26,941 bases of DNA from NCBI GenBank assembly GCA_037447605.1, contig CM074822.1, positions 1,497,667 to 1,524,607 on the forward strand. The letters run 5' to 3'. Within the stretch, counting starts at the first letter, position 1, and the number at the start of each line of letters is the position of its first letter. The translations under genes and the position numbers were made by a program. Of this stretch, positions 1-7,376 are shown in pieces. This DNA is from Zygnema circumcarinatum (lineage: Eukaryota > Streptophyta > Zygnematophyceae > Zygnematales > Zygnemataceae). The notes under the pieces were generated by a model. The model had not been told where the DNA came from. It made no database searches and was given only the letters and a program-made list of their open reading frames with translations.

Positions 1-60
1 GCTAATACTGCTACAGCCCTGCTGCTACTGTTGCTACTAAGCAGAGCAGGATGAAAGAGC

Positions 61-430
61 AGCATTGCTGCTGTTGCTGCTGCTGCCGCTGTTGCTGCTG
101 TTCTGCTGCTACTGCTGCAGCCTCTAGTCGCTTCTATCCCGCTGCTACTGCTACAGCCCTGCTGCTACTCGTTGCTACTGCTGTCGCTTCGTTGTTGCTA
201 TTGCTGTTGTTACTGCTGTTGCCGTTGCCGCCGCTGTTGCCACTGCTGCCGCTGCTGCCGCCGCTGGTGCTGTGTTGTTGCTATTGTTGTTCTGTTGCTG
301 CCCTGTTGCTGTCTCTGTTGCTGTTCCTGGGTTGCTGCTTCTTTTCTTGTTGCTATTGCTATTTGTTGTTACTTCCTTGCCGCTGCTGCTGCTATTGCTT
401 TTCTACTACTGCTGCTGTTGCTGCTGTTTA
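61..430 (+). repeat. Imperfect CTG/CTT trinucleotide array
   Basis: A run of mostly CTG triplets with GTT, CTA and CCG variants. It is open in several frames and would give poly-Leu, poly-Cys or Ala-rich peptides, none of which looks like a protein. It is the outer edge of the plus-strand composite repeat, and its mirror is the CAG array at 2873-3510. The purity is low, so this is an old array. Confidence 0.85.
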
Positions 431-532
431 TGCTGCCAAGTATTGTTGATGTCAGCTGCCATGCTTTTTGGAGTTGCTTTTTTCTCGCTTGCTTTATGTT
501 GTTACCAAAGCAATTTTTATTATTTTTTGGAT

Positions 533-960
533 GCTGCATTTGGTATTCTGCATTCTGCATTCCTCATTTCAAGCATTCCGCATTCCGCATTTTGCCTCCC
601 TTGCCCATGCCCTAGCCTCCTTTGCTTTTGCCCCTTGCTGTGTTGCCCTTGCCTCTGTCTTCCCTTCCTTTTGCTTGTGCCTCCCGTTCCTTCGCTTATG
701 CCATTGCTACGTATATGAGTGTGTGTTATTCCTCCCCCTCCCCATTAAGTCAAAGTGGCGGATTGGTTACGCAACTGTTGCAAAACAGTAATAAAGGGGT
801 TCAAATCCCCTCTTTGACTTGTAGTGTTTATTCATTCTTCTATTTTTATTTATTTAAAGTTTTTGTGTTTTTGCCTCATATACCAAACATATGTTGTTAT
901 TTTTTCTAGTTGTTTTTATTCTATCTATCCATTCTTTATTCTATATATTATTCTATCTGC
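533..960 (+). repeat. Composite repeat unit 1 (GCATTCC array, head, tRNA-like, AT-rich tail)
   Basis: The unit starts with degenerate GCATTCC/GCATTCTG copies (about 533-595). A C/T-rich head follows (about 596-748, ending in a stretch like TGTGTGTTATTCCTCC), then a tRNA-like sequence at 749-818 and an AT-rich tail with TTTTTGTGTTTTTG and CTATCTATCC-like runs. Units at 960-1390, 2017-2400 and 2400-2860 have the same order. Sequence upstream of the tRNA-like part is conserved between copies. The repeated block is therefore larger than a classic SINE, which would begin at the tRNA 5' end. Confidence 0.7.
749..818 (+). tRNA. tRNA-like sequence, copy 1 (probably SINE-type pseudo-tRNA)
   Basis: The acceptor stem is a perfect GTCAAAG/CTTTGAC (749-755 with 812-818). 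The T arm is AGGGG-TTCAAAT-CCCCT (795-811). The A box TGGCGGATTGG (755-765) and B box GGTTCAAATCC (798-808) match the internal Pol III promoter. The anticodon arm is abnormal: ACTGTT and AACAGT pair over 6 bp around GCAA, leaving no 7-nt loop. Read as 5 bp it gives a 6-nt loop TGCAAA, close to a tRNA-Cys(GCA) loop missing one base. It is unlikely to decode, but could drive Pol III transcription. Confidence 0.45.
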
Positions 961-1390
961 TTCTGCTGCTGCTATTGCTGTTGCAGCATGCTTTTTTTTT
1001 TGCTGCTACATTTTGTATCTGTGATTCCCTATTCGCATTCCGCATTCCTGGGACTAAGATTCCGTGATTCCGCGATTCCAAGATTCCGCATTCCGGCGAT
1101 TCCGCGATTCTGCCTCCCCTTTGCCTCAGCCCACCGCCCAGTTCCTGGCTCTATGCTTGTGTTGTGTATGAGTGTATGTTATTCCTCCCCTTCCAATTAA
1201 GTCGAAGTGGTGGATTGGTTACGCAACTATTGCAAAACAGTAATAAAAGGGTTCAAATTCCCTCTTTGACTTGTAGTGTTTATTCTATTTTTATTTATAG
1301 TTTTGTGTTTTTGTTTCATATGTCAAATATTTGTTGTTATTTTTGTTGTCTTTTGCTTTTACCTTTATTTGTTTCAATTGATGAGATTGT
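960..1390 (+). repeat. Composite repeat unit 2
   Basis: Second head-to-tail unit. A short CTG stretch (960-1005) leads into GCATTCC/GATTCCGC copies (about 1030-1110), then a C-rich head, a tRNA-like sequence at 1201-1270 and an AT-rich tail with the same TTTGTGTTTTTG motif. It is shorter than unit 1 but keeps the order of parts. Confidence 0.65.
1201..1270 (+). tRNA. tRNA-like sequence, copy 2 (probably SINE-type pseudo-tRNA)
   Basis: Same 70-nt layout as copy 1. The acceptor is GTCGAAG/CTTTGAC with one G-U pair. The A box is TGGTGGATTGG, and the T arm is GGG-TTCAAAT-TCC with a weakened stem. The anticodon arm is ACTAT-TGCAAA-ACAGT, again with a 6-nt loop. Substitutions in paired positions indicate decay rather than an active tRNA gene. 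Confidence 0.4.
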
Positions 1391-2016
1391 ATAAATGTTT
1401 CTGACCTTCCCAGCATACACAACTACTACTCTTTCTTTGTTATTATAAATACTCATTAACGCTAAATAATTCATACACATATATACATACACACAAACAT
1501 ATATAAAAATAATTTTGTATACAAAATAAAACCATGTCTCATTATAAAAACTTGTGCCATTCATTCTCAATTTAGTAAGTACTGGCGCCATCTAAGACAC
1601 CCCTGGCCTCCTTCTCTCTCTTTGTGCACACACACTTTTTGAGTTCTCCTGTACTCTACTTTAAGCGATTCTAAATGCAAATAATATCATGTTTTAACAT
1701 TAATAGATTTTTTACGCTGCTCCAATAATGTGTAATCTTTGTTCTTCTTGAGAATCTTATATTTGTAAGTTTTGTTCTTCTTCTTCATCTTGGATTCGCC
1801 TTGCCTCAGTAAACTCTCATTGTTGTTTCTCCCACTCCAGTCTTTGACGTTGCATCTTCACTTGAGATTCCACGCATATTGCTTATTATTTTTAGGTTTA
1901 TTTGTATATCTCATGGGAGAAGCTTTATTCAATGTTCTAAATTGCGCTACAACAACAACCCAATTCAAAGTTTTGAGGGAGATGGTGAAAAGCAATAAAA
2001 ACAACTAAAAAAAATA
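1391..2016. other. Spacer between the mirrored repeat dimers; no gene seen
   Basis: AT-rich, single-copy-looking sequence with short ORFs of fewer than 90 codons, none recognisable. It contains a CA/TA-rich stretch (about 1480-1510) and a C/T-rich stretch (about 1605-1625). It is the centre of the inverted arrangement of the tRNA-like dimers. Confidence 0.6.
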
Positions 2017-2400
2017 TCAACAAATGTTTGGCATATAAAGCAAAAACACAAAAACTTTAAATAAATCAAAATTAGAAGAATATAAAAACACTGCAAGTTG
2101 AAGTGGGGATTTGAACCCCTTTATTACTGTTGCAATGTTTTGCAACGGTTGCGTAACCAATTCGCCACTTTGACTTGGGGAGAGGGAGGAATGACATAGA
2201 ATCATACACACAACAGTAGCATAAGCAAAGGAATGAGGGGCAATGCTGTGCGCAAGGAAGACAAAGGCAAGGGCAACACAACAAGGCAAAGGCAAAGGAG
2301 GCTGCAGGTGCAAGTGAGGCAAAATGCGTATTGCAAAAATGCAGCATCAAAAACAAAAATGAATGCTGCAACAGCAAAGCGAGAGCAACAGCCCAGCAGA
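2017..2400 (-). repeat. Composite repeat unit 3 (minus strand)
   Basis: Reading the minus strand from 2400 to 2017: short CTG stretch, GCATT-like copies, C-rich head (about 2320-2180), tRNA-like sequence (2174-2097), then a tail with TTTTTGTGTTTTTGC and a run like CCAAACATTTGTTG. It is the inverted counterpart of unit 2. Confidence 0.65.
2097..2174 (-). tRNA. tRNA-like sequence, copy 3 (minus strand, 8 nt longer)
   Basis: On the minus strand it begins GTCAAAG, has the A box TGGCGAATTGG and the B box GGTTCAAATCC, and ends CTTCAAC. Five of the seven acceptor pairs hold. The anticodon region is 8 nt longer than in the other copies and contains TTGCAAAA followed by TTGCAAC, which looks like a short duplication. 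No normal anticodon loop can be drawn. Confidence 0.35.
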
Positions 2401-2530
2401 TAGATAAAATATAGAATAAAGAATAGATAGATAGAATAAAATAAATCTAAAAAAAATAACAACAAATATTTGCATATGAAGCAAAAACACAAAGTTTAAA
2501 TAAATAAAAGAAAAGTGAATAAACACTAAG

Positions 2531-2600
2531 GTTGAAGAGGGGATTTGAAACTCTGGTTACTGTTTTGCAACAAATATGCGAACTAATTCGCCACTTCAAT
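2531..2600 (-). tRNA. tRNA-like sequence, copy 4 (most decayed)
   Basis: It keeps the A-box remnant TGGCGAATTAG and the B-box remnant GTTTCAAATCC. The acceptor ends (ATTGAAG and CTTCAAC) still pair for most positions. The CTGTT-like stem with GCAA is preserved as TGTTGCAAAACA. The changes in both boxes suggest it is transcriptionally dead. Confidence 0.3.
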
Positions 2601-2756
2601 CCTTAATAGAGAGAGGGAGTGAATGACATACAATCATATACACACAACAGAAGCATAAGCAAAGGAACGAGGGGCACAAGGCAAGGAAGACAGAGGCAAG
2701 GGCAACACAACAAGGGGCAAAGGCAAGGGAGGCTGGAGCAGGTGCAAGGGAGGTAG

Positions 2757-2837
2757 AATGCGGAATGCGGAATGCCGAATGCGGAATGGGGAATGCGGAA
2801 TGCGGAATGCCGAATGCGGAATGGGGAATGCGGAATT
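2757..2837. repeat. GGAATGC heptamer array
   Basis: About eleven near-perfect tandem copies of GGAATGC with CGAATGC and GGAATGG variants. It is the cleanest version of the heptamer seen in degraded form at 533-595 and 1030-1110 (there as GCATTCC), so it belongs to the composite unit. Confidence 0.8.
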
Positions 2838-2872
2838 CAGAATGCGAAATGCAGCAGCCAAAAAAAAAAATG

Positions 2873-3510
2873 AATGCTGTAGCAGTAGCAGCAAGAGCAG
2901 CAACCGCAACAGCAGCAGCAGCAGGAGGAGGAGCAGGAGTAGGAGTAGGAGCAGCAGCACAGCAACAGCAGCAGCAGCAGAAAAAGAAGCAGAAGCAATA
3001 GGAGCAACAACAGTAGAAAAAGCAGCAGCAAAAAAAACAGAAGCAATAAGAGCAACAGCAGAAGCAATAAGAGCAACAGCAGAAGCAGAAGCAGCAGCAC
3101 AGCAACAGCAGCAGCAGCAGAAAAAGAAGCAGAAGCAATAGGAGCAACAACAGTAGAAAAAGCAGCAGCAAAAAAAACAGAAGCAATAAGAGCAACAGCA
3201 GAAGCAATAAGAGCAACAGCAGAAGCAGAAGCAGCAGCAGCAGCACCAACAGCAACAACAACAGCAATAGTAGCAGCAGCACCACCACCAACAGCAACAA
3301 CAACAGCAGTAGTAGCAGCAGCAGCAGAAAAAGAAGAAGAAGCAGCAGCAGTAGCAACAGCAGAAGCAGCAGCAGTAACAACAGCAGAAGCAGAAGCAGC
3401 AGCAGCAGCCAGTACCAGCAGCAAGAGCAGCAGCAGCACAGCAATAGCAACAGCAGCAGAAAAAGAAGCAGCAAAAAAAAAACCAGCAGCAGCAGCAGCA
3501 GAAAGAGCAG
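2873..3510. repeat. Imperfect CAG/CAA/GAA trinucleotide array
   Basis: About 640 bp of CAG-rich triplets. It includes a direct duplication: the block around 2951-3080 recurs around 3096-3236 with almost no change, containing AGAAAAAGCAGCAGC and GCAATAAGAGCAACAGC. Minus-strand reading gives poly-Leu/Cys ORFs of more than 300 codons that are a by-product of the repeat. It is the mirror image of 61-430. Confidence 0.85.
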
Positions 3511-3578
3511 CAAGGGAGACAAGGAAGGCATGGGCCAGGGCGAGGGAGGCAGGGGCAGGTGCAAGGGCAAGGACTCAC

Positions 3579-3658
3579 CGCTGCTCAACTCCGCCGTCGT
3601 CACTTCGCGTCCTCGCTGACCACTCTCCCGTGGTGCTTATGAGGTCCGTGAGGACGTG
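3579..3658 (-). CDS. Possible minus-strand exon, unidentified
   Basis: On the minus strand this stretch reads HVLTDLISTTGEWSARTRSD followed by DGGVEQ. It ends at a good donor (CAGCG|GTGAGT, donor at 3578-3573). The possible upstream acceptor (GCGGCAAG, ending at 3659) follows a pyrimidine-rich stretch. The composition is protein-like, unlike the neighbouring repeats, but I recognise no family. If real, the following intron would contain the CAG array. It could also be chance. Confidence 0.22.
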
Positions 3659-3844
3659 CTTGCCGCAAGGTGGGTGTTGTTGGTGGGGGAAAGAGAAACC
3701 CTAAAGCTGTGCCAGCCCTGAAACGCTGCTCTGCGCGGCGGCGGGTCGCGGCGTCCGGGCGGCGGCGGTGAGGCGCTCGCACGTGCGTGACGCGCATGGC
3801 GACAAGGCGGGGCACGATTCCTGATCGGCGGAAAGCTGGAATTT

Positions 3845-3878
3845 CGAAACGGGGGGCCTCTGGAGGCCCCCCGTTTCG
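3845..3878. other. Perfect 15-bp hairpin, loop CTGG
   Basis: CGAAACGGGGGGCCT (3845-3859) is followed by CTGG and its exact reverse complement (3864-3878). The surrounding sequence is GC-rich and itself partly symmetrical (GGAATTTC on one side, GGAATTCTGAAATTT on the other). This suggests the middle of a small fold-back element rather than a bacterial-style terminator. Confidence 0.8.
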
Positions 3879-4040
3879 GAGCGCGGAATTCTGAAATTTG
3901 GGGGCATTTTTGTAACCTATTCCGCCGTACGGACGTGACAGACAGGTTCGGGGGGAGCCGTGGTTTCCGACCCGAATTCGGAAATCGAAATCAATACCTT
4001 TCCGCGGTCGAAATCTTGCAATTCCGCGGGCGATGGTCAA

Positions 4041-4055
4041 GGTCTGACTCCCCCT
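4041..4055 (-). repeat. Solitary element end related to the 159-bp MITE
   Basis: On the minus strand it reads AGGGGGAGTCAGACC, one mismatch from the first 14 bases of the MITE terminal repeat at 4237 (AGGGGGTGTCAGAC). No partner end was found within the sequence to the left, so this may be one end of a truncated relative. Confidence 0.4.
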
Positions 4056-4077
4056 AATTTTGGTATGGTACGACCGC

Positions 4078-4099
4078 ACGACCGTATGAGTACGGTCGT
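4078..4099. other. 9-bp hairpin in a region rich in ACGGTCGT motifs
   Basis: ACGACCGTA, loop TGAG, TACGGTCGT: perfect arms. Nearby GGTACGACCG and GTAAGACCG add imperfect copies of the same motif. Its role is unknown. Confidence 0.6.
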
Positions 4100-4236
4100 A
4101 AGACCGTTAATTGTTCAAAGCGAGTGGGTATAATATATGTAATAAAGTGTTTTACTTTGTCATATATTACTAATTTTAAACCCGTTGTAAATTATATAAT
4201 ATATTCGGAATTTATAACGCGGGCCATCCCTACACT

Positions 4237-4395
4237 AGGGGGTGTCAGACTTAACAAAATCTTACGAAAAGCGTTACGAAAAAAAAGGTTACGAAAGTAC
4301 TCCGCCGCAGGAGGATCGCTATTATACTGGAGTACTCGTTCTGATGTCAAACTTACGAACACGCGTACTGAAATTTTTTAAGTCTGACACCCCCT
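4237..4395. mobile_element. 159-bp MITE with 18-bp terminal inverted repeats
   Basis: Both ends read AGGGGGTGTCAGACTTAA inwards (4237-4254, and 4395-4378 on the minus strand). The element is flanked by the direct repeat ACT (4234-4236 and 4396-4398), fitting a 3-bp target duplication. The interior has repeats like TTACGAAA but no coding capacity. The superfamily is uncertain: 3-bp duplications occur in CACTA and PIF/Harbinger elements, but the ends do not clearly fit either. Confidence 0.7.
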
Positions 4396-4514
4396 ACTAG
4401 ACGCGCGCGCTTCGTACATTCAAATCACCATCCGTACATCCGACGAAAAAAGGTCTGTATCTATTCTGAAAAGTATGAAACAGATTTTTTCGCAAAAAAA
4501 ATCGGAGAATGATA

Positions 4515-5532
4515 CAGCGGCCCCACTTTTTGGATATCGGCGCCCCCCTTTTGGGAAAAAAAGTACTTTTTTTTTGGCTAATCAGCCCCCCCCCCCTTGG
4601 AACTTTCGGGAGGAGAGATCTTGTAGACAATCGGACCCCGCGCCTCGCGCGCAGGATCCGACCGTGCACCGACGTACGGCGCCGCGCATCGCGGCGTGGC
4701 CCGCGAGATGCGGCGAGCCTACGGAAAAGTTGTCCTCACTTGACCCGTTTGGGTCAGAGGTTGCCACGTGGCAGTCTGCCATTGGAAAGCCCTGATACCG
4801 GTCCCCCATACCGATACAGTGGACCCCCATAATATTTTCCACCTTGTACAGTGCGTCCCCAAGAAATTCGCCCCGATTTTGCCGAAACCACCTTTTTGTA
4901 CGGTAACTCAATGTTAACGTATTAGGGGTGTTGACATAACCTGACCTATTCTCCAATACAAAATCTGTTAATCGAAACGGGTTTCAAACATGGGTCACGC
5001 TTTTACGCTGTACGGTATGTACGAATAAAATCTCTAGGTAGTACGGTATACGTACGGCACCAATAGGAGCTCGTGTATCTAAATCACTGTACGATACGAT
5101 ACGATACGTACGAACAGACATGAACTCTAACATAATACCGCTCGCCTATTGGTAACACGGACCTTATATTTGCAAATTACAATATTTTCGCCCAGTATTT
5201 GCCGAGACCATGGCGAAAATATTATGGGGGTCCACTGTATCGGCATGGGGGACCGGTATCAGGGCTGTCCAATGGCAGACTGCCACGTGTTCTCTACCCC
5301 AAAAGGATCAGGTGAGGACAACGTTTCTGTAGGATCGCCGCATCTCGCGGGCCACGCCGCGATGCGCGGCGCCGTACGTCGGTGCACGGTCGGATCCTGC
5401 GCGCGAGGCGCGGGGTCCGATTGTCTACAAGATCTCTCCTCCCGAAAGATCCAAGGGGGGGGTGATTAGCCAAAAAAAAAAGTACAGTTTTTCCCAAAAG
5501 GGGGCGCCGATTTCCAAAAAGTGGGGCCGCTG
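4515..5532. mobile_element. Fold-back DNA element, about 300-bp arms, TA-flanked
   Basis: The left arm (4515-4814) and right arm (5240-5532) are long, highly similar reverse complements. Both begin CAGCGGCCCCACTTTTTGGA reading inwards. Landmarks shared in mirror order include GGAGGAGAGATCTTGTAGAC-like sequence (one base differs at the start), CGACGTACGGCGCCGC, and CACGTGGCAGTCTGCCATTG. TA stands outside both ends (4513-4514 and 5533-5534), as expected of the Tc1/mariner/pogo group. The arms meet at a palindrome, CGATATCG, that is now split by an inner element. No transposase is present. Indels near 4740-4765 versus 5290-5310 distinguish the arms. Confidence 0.8.
4817..5237. mobile_element. 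421-bp pogo/Tigger-like non-autonomous element nested in the fold-back
   Basis: Both ends read CAGTGGACCCCCATAATATT inwards for at least 22 bases, flanked by TA (4815-4816 and 5238-5239). The start CAGTG..CCCCC and the TA target resemble ends of the pogo/Tigger branch. A second related motif, TACAGTGCGTCCCC (4847-4860), lies inside the left end, and GCGAAAATATT occurs in both orientations near the right end. These could be subterminal transposase sites. The interior has no ORF of note. Confidence 0.7.
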
Positions 5533-5611
5533 TATCATCCTTTGTAGAAGCTGCCCGAAGAAAAAGTACACTACATTCAGAACAAGGACACTGTAAATAG
5601 TCGTCTCCAAA

Positions 5612-5711
5612 NNNNNNNNNNNNNNNNNNNNNNNNNNNNNNNNNNNNNNNNNNNNNNNNNNNNNNNNNNNNNNNNNNNNNNNNNNNNNNNNNNNNNNNNN
5701 NNNNNNNNNNN
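5612..5711. other. Assembly gap of 100 N
   Basis: Exactly 100 N, a conventional placeholder length, so the real distance is unknown. It separates the fold-back element from the proline-rich coding tract, and probably hides the front of that gene or a collapsed repeat. Confidence 0.98.
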
Positions 5712-7094
5712 CTCCACTCCACCTCCAAGCCCTCCCCCTCCCACTCCACCTCCAAGCCCCCCGCCTCCGACTCCACCTCCAACCCACCCCACCCCCACCC
5801 GACTCCACCTCCAAGCCCTCCCCCGCCGACCCCACCACCAAGCCCTCCCCCTCCCACTCCACCTCCAAGCCCCACTCCACCTCCAAGCCCTCCCCCTCCG
5901 ACTCCACCTCCAAGTCCTCCCCCTCCCACTCCACCTCCAAGCCCTCCCCCTCCCACTCCACCTCCAAGCCCACCCCCTCCGACTCCACCTCCAAGCCCTC
6001 CCCCTCCCACTCCACCTCCAAGCCCTCCCCCGCCGACCCCACCACCAAGTCCTCCCCCTCCCACTCCACCTCCAAGCCCTCCCCCTCCCACTCCACCTCC
6101 AAGCCCCCCGCCCCCTCCGACTCCACCTCCAAGCCCTCCCCCTCCCACTCCACCACCAAACCCCCCGCCTCCAACTCCACCTCCAAGCCCACCCCCACCG
6201 ACTCCACCTCCAAGCCCTCCCCCGCCGAACCCACCACCAAGTCTTCCCCCTCCCACTCCGCCTCCAAGCCCTCCCCCTCCCACTCCTCCTCCAAGCCCTC
6301 CCCCTCCCATTCCACCACCAGGCCCACCCCCACCGACTCCACCTCCAAGCCCACCCCCACCGACTCCACCTCCAAGCCCTCCCCCTCCGACTCCACCTCC
6401 AAGCCCTCCCCCTCCCACTCCACCTCCAAGCCCTCCCCCTCCCACTCCACCTCCAAGCCCTCCCCCTCCGACTCCCCTCCCCCCCCCGACTCCACCTCCA
6501 AGCCCTCCCCCTCCCACTCCACCTCCAAGCCCTCCCCCGCCGACCCCACCACCAAGTCCTCCCCCTCCCACTCCGCCTCCAAGCCCACCGCCTCCGACTC
6601 CACCTCCAAGCCCTCCCCCTCCAACTCCATCTCCAAGCCCACCCCCACCGACTCGACCTCCAAGCCCTCCTCCGCCGACCCCACCACCAAGTCTTCCCCC
6701 TCCGACTCCACCACCAAGCTCTCCCCCTCCGGCTCCACCACCAAGCCCTCCCTCTCAGACTCCACCTCCAAGCCCCCCCCCTCGGACTCCACCACCAAGC
6801 TCTCCCCCTCCGGCTCCACCTCCAAGCCCTCCACCTTCGAGTCCACCTCCGTGGTCTCCCCCTCCGATTCCACCTCCAAGGCCTCCCCCTCCTTCTCCGC
6901 CACCAAAGGCACCCCCGCCGACTCCACCCCCAAGCCCTCCCGCTCCGCCTCCACCAGGCAGCTCCGTGCAAACTATCAACAGTGGAGACAGTGAGGCTCC
7001 TCGTCCCGCCCCGCCCGCCCTTTGCAGCGCTGCTCAGAGCCGGGCAGAGTCGGGCGACTCGCTCGTCGAGCCATGTGCTTGCAGATTGTCGTAA
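5712..7094 (+). CDS. Partial gene: extensin-like proline-rich C-terminus
   Basis: The frame ending at TAA 7092-7094 is open back to about 5782. It encodes PPPSPPPPTPPPSPPPP-type repeats, then a short tail containing QTINSGDSEAPRPAPPA and a final CACRLS. One frame slip is needed near 5770-5790, close to the gap. Such Ser/Pro repeats are typical of secreted, O-glycosylated cell-wall proteins in plants and green algae. The same repeat recurs in the gene at 7181-16464, and AGTGGAGA.AGTG is shared just after both tracts. This is probably the end of a tandem paralog whose LRR part lies left of the gap. Its start is unknown. Confidence 0.55.
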   Translation, partial: LHSTSKPSPSHSTSKPPASDSTSNPPHPHPTPPPSPPPPTPPPSPPPPTPPPSPTPPPSPPPPTPPPSPPPPTPPPSPPPPTPPPSPPPPTPPPSPPPPTPPPSPPPPTPPPSPPPPTPPPSPPPPTPPPSPPPPPTPPPSPPPPTPPPNPPPPTPPPSPPPPTPPPSPPPPNPPPSLPPPTPPPSPPPPTPPPSPPPPIPPPGPPPPTPPPSPPPPTPPPSPPPPTPPPSPPPPTPPPSPPPPTPPPSPPPPTPLPPPTPPPSPPPPTPPPSPPPPTPPPSPPPPTPPPSPPPPTPPPSPPPPTPSPSPPPPTRPPSPPPPTPPPSLPPPTPPPSSPPPAPPPSPPSQTPPPSPPPRTPPPSSPPPAPPPSPPPSSPPPWSPPPIPPPRPPPPSPPPKAPPPTPPPSPPAPPPPGSSVQTINSGDSEAPRPAPPALCSAAQSRAESGDSLVEPCACRLS

Positions 7095-7180
7095 AATATG
7101 AAAAGCAACCATCTGTTCTCTTCAATGAAGGCTTCCATGGAAGGGGAAAAGCTGAAATTTCTTTTTTTTCCCATTGTTAG

Positions 7181-7376
7181 ATTCGAAGCTGAGCTCGATC
7201 CCAATCCTGCATCTGCCCGCGTTTTTTGGCGCAGGGGATGCTCTTCTCGCTGTCAAGGCGGCATTCAATGACGTGTCACAACTCAAACTCACCTCCTGGA
7301 GTGCGAATAACGGCGATTGCAGCACCTGGGAAAGGATCAGATGTGATGGATCGCCATTCGGCCGCGTTCAGAACCT
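7181..7376 (+). other. Exon encoding the LRR N-terminal cap (LRRNT_2)
   Basis: The frame reads DALLAVKAAFNDVSQLKLTS, then WSANNGDCSTWERIRCDGS and GRVQNL. This is the plant LRRNT_2 pattern: an amphipathic start, then W..N...C.W..I.CD. Two acceptors are possible: TTGTTAG at 7180 after a long T-run, or GGCGCAG at 7234. The donor CCT|GTGAGC is at 7377. The residues just before the cap (ILHLPAFFGAG) are hydrophobic and may be the end of a signal peptide. Confidence 0.7.

Larger units (their letters stand above)
2400..2860 (-). repeat. Composite repeat unit 4 (minus strand)
   Basis: On the minus strand: GGAATGC-complement heptamers (2837-2757), C-rich head with CTTGCACCTGCTCCAGCC-like sequence, tRNA-like sequence (2600-2531), then an AT-rich tail with CTATCTATCTATTC. 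Directly upstream on this strand is the long CAG/CTG array. It matches unit 1 part for part. Confidence 0.65.

Noticed and set aside
749-2600. Four functional tRNA-Cys genes
   Set aside because: None has a normal 7-nt anticodon loop, copies 3 and 4 have damaged stems, and all lie within a larger repeated unit.
2596-3603. 335-codon minus ORF rich in Leu and Cys
   Set aside because: It is the translation of the CAG/CTG array and the tRNA-like unit head; three overlapping frames are equally open.
3600-4079. 159-codon minus ORF
   Set aside because: It crosses the perfect hairpin and the solitary element end; its Arg/Pro-rich composition comes from GC-rich sequence.
4233-4245. CACTAGGGGG as the start of a CACTA-type terminal repeat
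   Set aside because: The other end reads CTAGTAGGGGG, so CACTA is not symmetrical. The symmetric part begins at AGGGGG, and ACT is better explained as target duplication.
4397-5469. ORFs of 90-124 codons on both strands, two nearly identical in opposite orientation
   Set aside because: They lie in the fold-back arms, so the same sequence is read twice; there is no transposase signature.
5294-7112. Three minus ORFs of 425-511 codons (GGGLGGGVGGG, EGEGLEVEWEG, GRAWRWSGR types)
   Set aside because: Antisense shadows of the Pro-rich tract, and they run through the N gap.
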